64,000 nucleotides of DNA from Paraspadella gotoi (GCA_051294375.1 CM119268.1:17007947-17071946); one strand, 5' to 3'. Counted from the first letter of the stretch, positions 11,112-21,968 are shown. Notes: generated from the sequence alone by a model not told the origin. Made by a program: numbers and translations.

Positions 11112-11214
11112 TCAATTGGCGATTATGACGACAGACGTCAGATTTTAGCCATATTGTATGCTAGATTTTTACCGGTTAAAGATTCAAGTAAATTTTTACT
11201 TGTGAAATTTAATT

Positions 11215-11220
11215 AATAAA
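11215..11220 (+). terminator. Globin poly(A) signal AATAAA
   Basis: AATAAA 104 bp after the stop codon, followed by a GT-rich stretch (GGTGGATGTTTG, near 11226), the usual arrangement for cleavage at about 11235-11240. Confidence 0.75.
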
Positions 11221-11239
11221 CGGAAATGGTGGATGTTTG

Positions 11240-11907
11240 ACTTTTTCTTTCTTAAACGATTCAGTCAGATAATTTAGTTTTCGATGAAGTATAATTCTTC
11301 TCTATTACTTAGTACTTTGTAAATTTTGGCGATTTGGTCATCAAGTACAAGTTTTCGCGCTATCACTTTCAATACGATGTTCCCATTTATATCAGCTAAA
11401 AATCAAAACTCTGCTTTCTTGCAGAGGTTGCAGTGCTGATACACAATTCGGTGTCCGACGCTTGCGGACATTGCCATTTCCGACATGAACGCCGACTTGG
11501 GTTTCGTGTGAGCGCTCGGCGTTCGCGTGAGAGGCAGTGAAGCTTCCGCGGTTCAAGGGAATAAAGGTTAACAAATTTAGTTTTCTCCCTCGAATTTTCT
11601 CTTTTTTTCCTCTCTCCTTCTCTATCTTCGTTTCCACTTCCCCGTTTTTTTTCTCTTTCCGTCTCTCCCACCCTCGAAGAACCGATAACTTTATTATGTC
11701 CTCTTTTTTTTTCGTTTTTCGTCAGTTAGATTTCAAACGCGTAGAAAAAAAAGTCAAAACCTGAATTTAAGATTTTAACAGATCACCTCCTGTTATGATT
11801 TTCAATGCCTTTGATAAGAGGGAGAAAAACTGACAACTATACCATTTTATCGATGAAAATATTAGCAAAAATTGTACCAGGAAAACATATTCATTGAGCA
11901 GGAAATA
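11240..11907. other. Intergenic, no gene seen
   Basis: Short plus and minus frames at 11392-11764 are low-complexity translations of a CT-rich tract (11580-11740). No splice-framed exon or known repeat is recognised. Confidence 0.5.
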
Positions 11908-12114
11908 TTAAATTTAGGCTAAATTTTACTTTCGCCGACCGCGGTTTTTGGAGGCTTTTGAAAAACCATTTAAAAATATTTATTTTATAAAAAAGAAAAT
12001 TCCTTAATTACCTTAACCCTAACCACCCCTAACCTTAAACCAACCCTAAACCACCCTTAACCTTAACCCCTCCCTAACCCCGGTTATCGAAAGTAAAAGT
12101 TACCCTAAATTTAA
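11908..12114 (+). mobile_element. Short inverted-repeat element (MITE-like), copy A
   Basis: The ends form inverted repeats: GGCTAAATTTTACTTTCG at the left (from about 11918) and, on the opposite strand, GGGTAACTTTTACTTTCG at the right (to about 12104). Both ends are flanked by TAAATTTA (or a TTAA at 11908 and 12111), which could be the target duplication, although the palindromic sequence makes the border ambiguous. The interior from 12010 to 12080 is degenerate CCCTAA/CCTTAA repeats. There is no coding capacity, so it would be a non-autonomous element. A related copy in reverse orientation is at 46262-46695. Confidence 0.65.
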
Positions 12115-13712
12115 ATAAAGCACTATTGTGACAAGTATTTGTTGTTGGATAATAAGTCTCGATCTGAACTCTGTCCCGTTTATTTGCCACGCTATGACTA
12201 TCCCTTTTAAAGAAATCTAAAGCTTGCGAGCGCTCATTCTCCAACCTTCGACTTCGCCTTACTGCGCTTATAACATCTTCGATTTATTTTTTTTTTTATC
12301 TCCTCGCCGCTTCATTATTTCCCCCCCCCAGTACCTCCTTCCCTATCTCCCCGAAAATCTCCGCCCCCCCCGCGCCCCCTCCATCCCGCAGTCTCCCTCG
12401 TCTCTTCTCAATCTCTTCTTTGGAGCCAAACTTTTGACAATTCAATTAGCGAAAACTTCAGGACGTCCAACGACCGGGGGAGGACGCTTTTTTTTTGTGT
12501 GTGGGGCGAGAAAGAGAGGGTGAAAGACTGAAAGTTGTGGGGAGAGTTGTGGGGAGCGAAGATGTGGAGGGGAGCGAAGATGTGGGTGGCAATGCGAGGA
12601 GGGAGGTGGGACGGATTTTTTTTTTTTTTACGGTTGCGGGACATGAGACTTGGTGAGCGAGCGGTTCTTGTTTTTTCGAGACAAGAATGGATCGGAGGGA
12701 GAGAGAGAGAGAGAACGACGAGAAAAAAATAATTATTAAAAAAAAAAAAAAAAGGAGATTTAACTGATAATTTGAGTAAGATACGCAAGCAACCGAAACC
12801 AGTAATAATTAATTATAAAAACTTGAAAAACCGAAGTTGATCTTGAAAGAAATTTTATTTTCTCTTTTTCTTCTCATCCAAAAAAAAAAATCTGAATTCT
12901 CTTTTTGATCCCTGACATCCAACGCCGAACAAACAAGCCCATCGGGACCATGTCGCTGAGTCAACATCAAAAACGCATTTCGGAAAAAAGAAAAAAAAGG
13001 AAGGAAAGGAGTTTTGAAGAAATTGAATATATTTTATGTTTTATATACAGGGAGGTCCAGCTCTTTTGGGACTAACTTTTAAAAAAATCGTTTGGATGGG
13101 TAAATAAAGAGATAATCTTAGTACACTTGTAAAAAATTGTTATGATAATACAATCAATTATAAAGATTTTCCTTAGTCAACCATGACCTTCTACAAAGGT
13201 TCAGAATAGGCGGCATACGCTGTTTCGACCTCGCCAGTAGGGAATGCTGTCCTTTCTGTCGCTGTCAGAAAGTCAGAAAGTCTACAGTCCGAGAGAGGAT
13301 GCGTAATACATTCTGCTTTCTTATCTTACATTTTCATTAATCAGGGGGATTACAGTCAGAAAATAGCCGTGGCCATAAGTTAGCTGTTACTATCCTTCAT
13401 CTTGATTTTCAGCATATTTTTGTAAGGAAGCAGCGCGAAGATTCATTGTTTATAATATAATATATCAGAAAAAACTTCAGCCAATAAACCCAAGGTTAAC
13501 TTCTAGCGAAAAAAAAAACGGAACAACCACATACTTTGTAAAATGATGTTTGAAATCTTTTCGAAAATAATTTTTCCATAAACGAGTTTGAGTATCGTCG
13601 ACAACGATCAAAAGTAAAGGACGACGACGATGGCGACGACAATGACGACGATCAGGGAACGAAAAGGAGGCGCCTTCTAAAGATTGACGGAGGTGGAACC
13701 TTTAAGATAATA

Positions 13713-13713
<1 letters not shown>
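12115..13713. other. Gene-free stretch
   Basis: Contains a C-rich tract (12310-12390), a purine-rich tract with a short GA run (12690-12740) and poly(A) runs. Near 13050 the sequence TACAGGGAGGTCCAGCTC resembles the end of some mariner-like elements, but no matching opposite end is visible. Minus-strand short frame near 13190-13330 is unassigned. Confidence 0.4.

Positions 13714-13788
<75 letters not shown>
13714..13788 (+). repeat. (GA)n microsatellite
   Basis: About 75 bp of GA; a (CT)n run follows at 13921-13967, so the two can pair as arms of a hairpin with a 133-bp loop. Confidence 0.97.
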
Positions 13789-13792
<4 letters not shown>

Positions 13793-13918
13793 CTCGCGAC
13801 AAATTCGGTAGGAAGTCTGAAAGAAGTGATTCTTTCGGATGTAAACAGTTTTCTCTCCCTTCGCGTGTTTTGACAAGATTGGGTTTCAGGGAATTCTCTG
13901 TCTCTGTCTCTCTGATAT

Positions 13919-13920
<2 letters not shown>

Positions 13921-13967
<47 letters not shown>
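13921..13967 (+). repeat. (CT)n microsatellite
   Basis: About 47 bp of CT, opposite in sense to the GA run at 13714-13788. Confidence 0.97.
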
Positions 13968-13969
<2 letters not shown>

Positions 13970-14103
13970 GAGGTGCCGTACGGTAGCGCCGCTCGTTTAC
14001 ATCGCGTGACGCTTCCGGCAAAAAACCCCAAAAAAACAAGAAAGTTAATTCCAAAGTGTTGCGCAGCAGTGACTTTATTTTCATGTGTATTTCTCTTTGA
14101 TCA

Positions 14104-14129
14104 CATGACATGACATGACATGACATGAC
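14104..14129 (+). repeat. (ATGAC)n microsatellite
   Basis: Five consecutive ATGAC units. Confidence 0.95.
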
Positions 14130-14288
14130 TTTCTTTGCCTGTGTATTTATGGTATGCACTGCATCAAAGTTTTGTCTTTTATTCCTTATAGTTTTAAGAA
14201 TTCCTGAAGGCGGCGGTAGCAGTCCGTTAGATTTGAGGTTTTTTCTGTCTTAACAAATTAGCAACCAACTATAGGCAAAATATATGCA

Positions 14289-14385
14289 TTTTTAACGTAA
14301 GTGGGACAGACCGATAGACAGACAACCGACGGACCGAAAAGTGGCTTATAGAGTTGGTCCGCGAGTACTCGAGGCGCAACTAAAA
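14289..14385 (+). mobile_element. GACA-type dispersed element, copy 1 (3' part)
   Basis: GTAAGTGGGACAGACCGATAG and following GACA/CCGACGGACCGA sequence, then TATAGAG, a 28-nt imperfect hairpin (14353-14380: stem GTTG/CAAC and CGAG/CTCG) and TAAAAA. The same order occurs at 41990-42230 with a different but also self-complementary stem. No coding sequence. It is a non-autonomous retroposon tail or a Helitron-like end; the family is not identified. Confidence 0.55.
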
Positions 14386-14839
14386 ATAAAAAATCCGTTT
14401 TTGGCGCCGAAAAACTGAAGAAAAAAATGACGGAATCGCCGAGAATAATAAAGAAATATCATCGAGAAAGCTTGGGGTCTCTTGAAGAGGGCGGTAGGTA
14501 ATCTCGGTTTCCCTGGAGACGCTCGGTTGCCCCTTTTTTAATTTTAATTCGGATTAAACCATAGCGTATGTTATATTTTTGAAGTAGACCAGTAGACCAA
14601 AATTTTATAACTGACTCTAATTTCATTTCAAATGGAATCATAACTGTTGAATTTACCGATGCTGTTTCACATTTAGAAAAAAAAAATCAATTACTAGTGA
14701 GAACGGTAAAAACTGCAGCTCACAGTTAGTTACTGAAAAACAGCACCGCAGTAAAAAAAGACAAGCTGGTTCGACCTGAGGCCGATCCAAGCCCGGGAGA
14801 CAAAGGTCTCGTTCTCCGTGTCTCTAAGGTTGTCTTTCC

Positions 14840-14972
<133 letters not shown>

Positions 14973-15066
14973 TCCCTCCTACTCAGCGCTCACTTCGTTC
15001 ACCTCCTCTTATCATCAGTTTTCTCCAGAGCAAAACAAAGAAACTCGCAACGTTTCTCTCGAATCC

Positions 15067-15067
<1 letters not shown>

Positions 15068-15100
<33 letters not shown>

Positions 15101-15212
15101 CGAGAGAAAAAGAGTGAGAGAGAAAGAGAGAGAAGGAGAGTGAGCAAAAAAGAGTGAGAGAGAGACAGAGAGACAGAAAGAGAGCGAGATAAAGAGAGTG
15201 AGATAGAGAAAG
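15068..15212 (+). repeat. Imperfect (GA)n tract
   Basis: GA repeats interrupted by AAAG, GAGC and GAGT. Followed by another CT run at 15322-15399. Confidence 0.95.
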
Positions 15213-15295
15213 AGTCTGTCAACTTAAAAGGCGTCCTGGAAACGTTATTGGGATTCATCCAGAGAAAGATGTAGATTGTTTATGAATTCTTCATG

Positions 15296-15309
15296 GCGCC
15301 CATGGCAAC
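15296..15309 (+). promoter_or_regulatory. Imperfect RFX X-box-like motif
   Basis: GCGCCCATGGCAAC matches the GTNRCC-N2-RGYAAC X-box in the 3' half and all but one base of the 5' half. Seen alone beside a CT microsatellite; function unproven. Confidence 0.2.
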
Positions 15310-15321
15310 CGAGACAGTTAT

Positions 15322-15339
15322 TCTCTCTCGTCTCTCTCT

Positions 15340-15398
<59 letters not shown>

Positions 15399-15399
15399 C
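15322..15399 (+). repeat. (CT)n microsatellite
   Basis: CT run with two TTCT interruptions. Confidence 0.97.
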
Positions 15400-16560
15400 G
15401 CTGAAGTGCGTACCTGTTCGAAACTGCAGATATTTTCGAAACCGTTTACTATATTTATTATGCATCATCAACGAAAAAGTTGAGGCATCATCCATAGAAA
15501 TAATATTGCTAAATGACGAAATGCTTAAGACGTCAATCTTAAACTAGTACAAATATAACCCGATCATTCCTGGCTCTATTTTTTTACTTTTCCTCTTCCT
15601 CCGCCTCCGCCCCAGCGCAAATTGAAACACGTAAAAAACAGAAGGAAATCCTTTCGCTCTCACTACAAACCTCCATTCCGGGTCCCCACTCGGAAACAAC
15701 CTCCAGGGTCCGCCTTGCTTCCTTCGTGCATTCTCCCTGCTTCCTGTCAATTCTCTCCAACCTTGTACTTGAAACAAAAGATAACCTAAGATTACAATGG
15801 CCACCCACCTCTAGCGCCTTCCCGCACAACCCCCCCCCCCCCCCACGCCACAACCTCCAAAAAACCACCCCCTGTCCGCATCTACGTCCGCCCAGCAACT
15901 GCACGCCCTCTCGTTTGCGGAAGATGTTTCTCTTCCTTAATGATAAGAGAGGGAGAGCCGCGGGGAGGAGAAGAAGCGGAATTGAGAGGCGACCGACGAT
16001 TGGCCGTTGTTGTCCTCATTGTCATCGTCTCGTCGTCATTGTCATTGTTTTTATTTACCGTCCAATTACGTCATTGTCGTTGTCTAAGCTTGATTATCCG
16101 CCTCGTCGAAAGAGACGTAGTCAAACTGTTACGTATTATCCTATTAAACCTTCATCACTAGCTTTGATAGTCGAGCAGAGTAACTCGACCCTATCGATGC
16201 CAACGTACCTTCAGTTGTCATCTCTGTAAACTTTGTTGTTGTCAATTGTTTTCCTCCTTCCTCACAATTTCTTTCTAGTCTTCGCCCTCTCTCTTTATCT
16301 TCCTCTTCCGCTCAACCCTTCTCTCTTCACTCCTTCCTCCCCCTTCCTCCTACTCCGTTTCCGTCTTCTCCATCTTTCCCCTTCCTCCATTTCTCTTTCC
16401 TCCTCCCCCTTTTCTTCTACTCCTCCTCTTCTTCCTCCTCCTCCTCTGCGAGGCCGAGAGCAGATCCTCCGAGCTTGTTGACCAATTTCCCGTCTCATTA
16501 ACAATTCCAGGATTGCTGCTCTTGTCCCAGCCCAATTCCCTTTTTCTTACTCCCTGATGA
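15400..16560. other. Gene-free stretch
   Basis: Contains a C15 run near 15831 and CT-rich pyrimidine tracts (16230-16450). Open frames on both strands are compositional. No recognisable exon. Confidence 0.45.
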
Positions 16561-16561
16561 G

Positions 16562-16712
<151 letters not shown>

Positions 16713-17191
16713 CTTCCTCAAACAAGAGAGAGAACGGCAGCGGTGGTGACAAAGTTGAGAAGGAGCGAGAAAAAAATTGAAACGCAAATGAATAGAAGTG
16801 AAAGGAAAGGGAAAAGGGAAAGAAAGGGGACATAAAGGAAATTAAGGAGAGAAAGAAAAAAATAGGTAAGGCGTGAAAAAAAAAAATTAAAAAAAGAAAG
16901 GGATGAAAACGTGAGACGTGGAAAAAAATTACGATGGGAGAAAAGAAACGAGAAACGTATCAAAAGGATTTAAAAAAAAAGATAAGGGAAAATAATAAGA
17001 AATATAAAGAAAATAAAAGAAGAAAAATATAAAAGCCCAAGTCGCCGCCAACATCGCGTGTCGCGTCGAGCGTGGATTTTATCGATAATTTTTCTTACGT
17101 CGTCGCTTTTTGCTTCTCTTCTTTCTTTTACAGTTTGCTTTTCTTTTTTTTTTTCTTTTTCTTTTTTGTTCGGTTTCCTTGAAAATGACAT

Positions 17192-17453
17192 AGGGAGTGT
17201 CTTATTCCAGTATCAATTGAAACATTCTTTTGAAATATTTCCCACTTCATTGATAGGAAGCCAGGTACTTCTGGAGTGAATAAACGGGATTGTGAGAGAG
17301 TCTCTGATTGAAAGCTTGCAGGGACCTGCTATGTAATTACTGCTGTAAGAGTGATGGAGGCCTTAACCACCAAGCCCTGTCCAAAGTCAGGGGCAAGATA
17401 GCTTATTTATTAAATGAATGGATAATTTTTATATTGGTTGTACCAATTTCATA
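17192..17453 (+). repeat. 260-bp tandem duplication, copy 1
   Basis: Begins AGGGAGTGTCTTATTCC and ends TTGGTTGTACCAATTTCATA. Copy 2 at 17519-17778 has the same borders. The copies differ mainly by one-base indels. The final palindrome-like TTGGTTGTACCAA also occurs in inverse orientation at 62077-62102. Confidence 0.85.
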
Positions 17454-17518
17454 AAATTCAGCTCCTTGTATTTTGATGCTAGTGCGGAGTACAATAAGTA
17501 TTCCCCGATCTAATACTT

Positions 17519-17778
17519 AAGGGAGTGTCTTTTTCATAACAATTGAAACATTCTTTGAAATATTTTCCACTTCATTGATAGGGAAGCCAGGTACTCTGGG
17601 AGTGATAAACGGGACTGTGAGAGAGTCTTGATTGGAAAGCTTGCAGGGACCCTGCTATGTAATTATCTTGTAAGAAGTGATGGAGGCCTTAAACACCAAA
17701 GCCTGTCCAAAGTCAGGGGCAAGATAGCTTATTTATTAAAGAATGGATAATTTTTATATTGGTTGTACCAATTTCATA
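17519..17778 (+). repeat. 260-bp tandem duplication, copy 2
   Basis: Second copy, separated from the first by 65 bp of unrelated sequence. Confidence 0.85.
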
Positions 17779-18042
17779 GTAAATTTTATTTTATAACGCG
17801 GACATCTGACATGGGAAAAGAAGCAATTGAAAAAGCTTATACTTATAGTCCTTTTATTTCAGGATATATAAAAATACATTGAGAACCTAAAATCGAAACT
17901 GAGAACCCCTCGCTCACGCGTCACTTCCCTAACGCGCATTGTTATACGTCGCCCTCTCTAACTCGCAATTACCTCCCCCCCCCTCTCCCCTCCCCGCCAA
18001 GGGTGAATTCGATCCTTCACAAGGTCGCTCTTCGAAACTCAC

Positions 18043-18515
18043 GTGATCGTTGGTGAATCCGTCGCGGGTCTTCGTCGTCAAAGGCATCCCTAATCCGCGC
18101 ATGTGTTGAATGTAAGCGTGAGTGATGGGCAGGTTGTAGTCTATCAGGGAAGCTGGGGGGGCGGAGGCTGGAGTCGGTGGGGTCGGTGGGGTCGGTGGGG
18201 TGTGAAGGATGGAGGTGAGAAAGGAGGGAGAAGGAGAAGAAGGAGAATGGAAAGAGGGAAAGAAGGATAAAAGAAGAAAGGTTGACGCTTTAAATTAAAG
18301 ATAATTCATCTGGCAGAACAAGATTTTATTCAACTTAAAATTAAAGCTCGAAATCTTACTCTCATTGAAACCGGTTTTCAAAATTAATATTGATTTGGAA
18401 AATACAAGCGGATGTAGAAGTATTGTAATTGTTTGGGTAGTTTTTGAATTTTTGTGAAAATCATAAGTAGTGTTAAAAACTGTTAAAACAAAATATTATT
18501 TATAATCAGGCTCGG

Positions 18516-18546
<31 letters not shown>

Positions 18547-21500
18547 CCTCTCTCTCTCCTCCTTGGTTTTCGGCAGTCATGACCTTGGGCCACAGGACGC
18601 TAACTCGAGATCAACCTACAAACCTGACACTTCGCGTCAACATAATCGTAAGTTTTCTCTTTCTTGATTCGTCATGCCATTTTTTCACCTTGTTCTAATT
18701 TGAAATACTCCGTCTCCGCTCTTCTCGATTTTAAAATTATAGTAAGTAACAAATAAACAATGAAAGGTTAAAGAAGAAAGAGAGGACGATTTCCAAGAAA
18801 TACTGCGTGATATTTGCGGTGGTGCTTGTCTTAATCGCGGCGCAAATCAGTCGCGGCGACGAGGATGTTGAACTCCAATTGGATCAACTGAAAAACTAGA
18901 GACTTTAGCGAGACTGAGGCGCATGCGCAGAGTTGACCTGGGTAATCTGTTGGCTTCATCTCAATCGTTTGTTTTGAATTATAATGAATTATAAGTAATT
19001 CAGTCAAAAAATATGATGATTACTAGGTTTTTTTTTGTCTTTCTAAACGGTAATGAAAATAACATATAATAAATGAATGAATAAATTTATTTATGCCTAA
19101 ATATTTGTTTGAATAAATTAATGAATGAATATCTTTAATTTTCAATTTTCTTTTTATCTTTCAACTCTCCCAACTTTAGATAAGAAACGCCGAGGCTTTT
19201 GGTGGAGATATCCAAGAAATTGAAAATCAATGGGAAAAGAGATACTTTTTTTCTTGTTTCGGTTTCAACTTATTTTCTTATCGATAGTACATTAAAATAG
19301 TAAATAATGAAAATGAAGCCAATTATTTTATATTGATCATTTTTCGGTTTTAAAATTTTTTGTGTGTATTTTATGGTATTTTATGGTATTTTATAGTATT
19401 TTATGATCTATCTAAAAAGAAGATAATAGAATGATTTTTAAAAATTTATCTGAGTTTAACTCTGTCCGCTGGAATCGGAAAGCGAGCCAATTTTTAGAGC
19501 CAGAATCGTTACCTTATTAATGTTTATGCCTTCTGATTGGTTTAAAGTTTCCAAAATTTTCCCTTTCTACGATCCGATTTTCCTTTTGGGTAATTTGGTA
19601 TTTAAAATGTAAATCGCGCTACCCATAGGTTAATAGTGGTATTTAAGAGACTATTAATGAGGATAGCTCATGGCGCAAGCGGGCACGGATAGAGCCTGTG
19701 ACTACCCCGGTCGGCGGCGCCGGCCTAAATTCTCGTCTCATTTTCCACTCAGCGCTCGTGCGCTAGGGCATGCGAACCGCTGCAAGTGACGCGCGCTCCT
19801 CCTGTCTACTCGGCATGTTTTATACGGGTCCGGGCACCTGCACATGTTAAGCAGAACCGGATATCCCAGGATTAACGCTCGCGGACGCGACACGGATGGA
19901 TGAGGATGATTTAGCCTGCTCAACGCATGAGACGCAGGCTGAGAGAATCGGACAGCACGTGAGGCAGCGTTTAAAGTCTCTTGCACTGCACACAATAGTT
20001 TACATTCCGCGTGAATTGAACTTTGATGAATTAGCGCTCGTGTATGGAATCTGTTTTTTGTTTTTCGTAAATTTTTGACCTGTTTTTCTTTAGGTTATTT
20101 TTGGGATTGGCTTTCACTGTTTGAAAAAACCCACGGAACATCGTTCAAATAGTGAACGGTTTGACAAATCAATCGAGATGATTTCCAAGAAATACTTCAT
20201 GATTCTCACCAGTGTTGCTTTTTCTAATCCGGCAACACAATCGGTTCTTGGCGACGTGATGATGTTCGTTTTAAATTGGATCTGCAAGGAAAAGGGGAGG
20301 AGCACGAAGGCAAAAGGCTTATGCGCATGTGCGAATGGGAAGCTATCAAAGTGAGTGACTTGGCCCTAAACGGACGGTATTTCATGTTATAGGGTAATTA
20401 CTTAAAATTTGACGGTGTGTTGCTCAGCAAAATTTAAACGTGTTAAAGATACTGATACGGTTTAAAACACGGAGATAGTATTAAAAAAAAATTTAATTTC
20501 TCTTGGCAGATGTCGAATCGCAACAAATTAAAGAACAACCAAAGAAACGGTTTATCGGTTCGGACAATCCTTCACAATGAACATCACTTGCGGTCATGCG
20601 TGATCTACAAAACCGCAAATTCATATTGCAAAGATACTTTATTAATGTCATTAACCTTTGTGAAAATAAAAGTAAATGAAATAATGTAAAGTAAACAAAA
20701 TCAAGTTTTCATTCAGTAGATTTTCTTTAAATGCAGTTAAAATTTGAGAAAAAACGGTGACCGATTTAAAACAATCGGCCATATGTTATTTTATATACAG
20801 ATTTTAAGTAATTTTGAGAGCTTAAAGTTTAAGATATTTGGTTAAAATATTTTATACGTTGAGCATTTAATGTTAGATGTATAAAGATTTAAATTATCGG
20901 CCAAAGTTTGGTACGGCGCATCAGGAAACAGAAATGTGCGCGCTTTCGAAAAAATGGCATCATTCAAATCAAAATAATAATGAAACGCTAAGCCCTGGAT
21001 TCCTAGCCATTTCTCCGCCCGTCCCGTCCGCCCCGGCATCGGTCTGCAAATTGTCGTCGTCGTCGTTAGGGAAACGTCCGTCGGCGTCGCTGGCGTCGGT
21101 CTTGAGGTTGTTGTTGTCGGCGGCGGAGAGATGCATCCGCTTCTGACAATCGGCGCACGACATCAAAAATCGCGTCACCGCCTCTCGCGGAAGAAACGAG
21201 TAAGTCTCGGCGATCTGAAAGGTAAGGATCGTAACGAGACGGGGTAAGTCTGGCGTCTGAGTGAGGGTTACGTAAGATGATTGAGATGTACATGGGTGAA
21301 AGATCGGGAAGGCCGAACCGAAGAAAGAGTAAAGCCTTTTCGGGGCAAATTTTCTGTTATAAAGTGAAAGAGAAGAAGCTACTCCGACCATTTGAGTATC
21401 TGAGAGCCGCTGAATGTGAACTAGTCACATAAAATGAGACCAATCTAATCGTTTGTGAATATATTCACGTGACTCGATGGTCATTTCGTCGACCCTTCTC

Positions 21501-21673
21501 CCCCGAAATCCTCAACCCAAACTCACAGCTCTGTAGGTCCTCTTCTGTCCGGCGTGCTTCCCTCCTCTCCCGTCCATTTCCACGTGGACTCCGTAGATGA
21601 TATCGAAGAAATCCTCGACGATCGCCACCATCTTGAATCCGCTGCCGAAAGATGGCACCACGTCCGGGTCGAC
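18043..21673 (-). CDS. Nol4: NOL4-family nuclear protein, three internal exons
   Basis: Minus-strand exons: 21673-21527 (49 codons), 21214 to 21076 or 20987, and 18152-18043. Exon 1 of these carries FGSGFKMVAIVEDFFDIIYG and GGKHAGQKRTYRA; exon 2 carries AETYSFLPREAVTRFLMSC followed by ADCQKRMHL; exon 3 carries SLIDYNLPITHAYIQHMR. In this order these are the conserved core of animal NOL4/NOL4L proteins, which are nuclear proteins of unclear biochemical role, strongly expressed in neural tissue and testis. Donors GTGAGT follow the first and third exons, and acceptors CAG precede all. After RMHL the middle exon runs into an Asn/Asp-rich insert; its donor is unclear (weak GTTTCC at 21075 in phase 1, or GTTTCA at 20986 in phase 0, the latter matching an alternative Pro-rich start of the next exon at CTCCAG). 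The N-terminal exons and the conserved C-terminal domain were not found; they may be in gaps or outside. Nol4 is the best symbol; paralogue assignment is not possible. Confidence 0.88.
18172..18202 (+). repeat. (GTCGGTGGG)n, G-rich
   Basis: Three tandem copies of GTCGGTGGGG just upstream of the third Nol4 exon on that gene's strand (it forms the C-rich part of the acceptor tract). Four or more GG/GGGG blocks could fold into a quadruplex. Confidence 0.8.
18519..18560 (+). repeat. (CT)n microsatellite
   Basis: About 40 bp of CT inside a Nol4 intron. Confidence 0.95.
18786..18899 (+). pseudogene. Signal-peptide-like frame, copy 1, ACG in place of ATG
   Basis: Frame of 37 codons reading ISKKYCVIFAVVLVLIAAQ, a basic start plus strongly hydrophobic core typical of a signal peptide, then an acidic stretch DEDVELQLDQLKN and a stop. 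The codon at the position where copy 2 has ATG is ACG, and no in-frame ATG precedes it. After the stop another frame continues with TLARLRRMRRVDLGN. The DNA from about 18762 to 18925 is related to 20155-20345. It lies in a Nol4 intron on the opposite strand. It may be a decayed secreted-peptide exon, a non-ATG exon spliced from upstream, or part of a dispersed repeat. Confidence 0.3.
19367..19405 (+). repeat. (TATTTTATGG)n minisatellite
   Basis: Four near-identical 10-bp units. Confidence 0.85.
19660..20000. other. GC-rich island inside Nol4 intron
   Basis: A 340-bp stretch much richer in GC than its surroundings, beginning GGCGCAAGCGGGCACGG. It includes a plus-strand frame (19896-20078) of 60 codons that I do not recognise. 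It could be a SINE or an unannotated exon; no clear RNA polymerase III box pair was found. Confidence 0.3.
20178..20354 (+). CDS. Candidate small secreted peptide, copy 2
   Basis: ATG-started frame of 58 codons beginning MISKKYFMILTSVAFSNPAT, related at DNA level to 18786-18899. A GTGAGT donor overlaps its stop (20351-20356); splicing to an AG acceptor at 20508-20509 would end the protein in KCRIATN. The spliced product of about 64 residues would have four cysteines in the order C-x12-C-x-C-x7-C, and an AATAAA follows at 20665. The hydrophobic core is shorter than in copy 1, so a signal peptide is only plausible. Alternative: the alignment with copy 1 implies a frameshift in the middle, in which case this too is a relic. 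I do not recognise the family. Confidence 0.25.
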   Translation: MISKKYFMILTSVAFSNPATQSVLGDVMMFVLNWICKEKGRSTKAKGLCACANGKLSK

Positions 21674-21968
21674 CTGGAATTCGGGGGGGGGGGAGATTGG
21701 GAGGTGGGGAGGGAAAGAGGGGGGAATGTTTATCATCCATTGTCTCGTCTCCGAGGAATGGCTTGCATATTTTCTCTGTCTCGCTCTCTCTATCTCTCTC
21801 GCTCGCTCGCTCGTTCGGTTCCACTCATGAAATTTTTATCTACATGTCCCATTATCGCTTCTTCCATCCTATACTTTGTCACCATGGATTTCGGGCTCCC
21901 CATAAAACCCGAATTTGCCTCAGCCAAAGAGGGAATCTTATTTTATATATTTCTTTCCTTCTCTCGGA

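Noticed and set aside
12900-12975. Minus-strand DMVPMGLF peptide resembling the MVPIS motif of the NOL4 C-terminal domain
   Set aside because: Similarity covers only four residues, the following residues do not match, and the stretch ends in low-complexity sequence.
13050-13340. Mariner-like end and short minus-strand frame (TERTAFPTGEVETAY)
   Set aside because: Only one end resembles a terminal repeat, no opposite end or transposase motif is visible.
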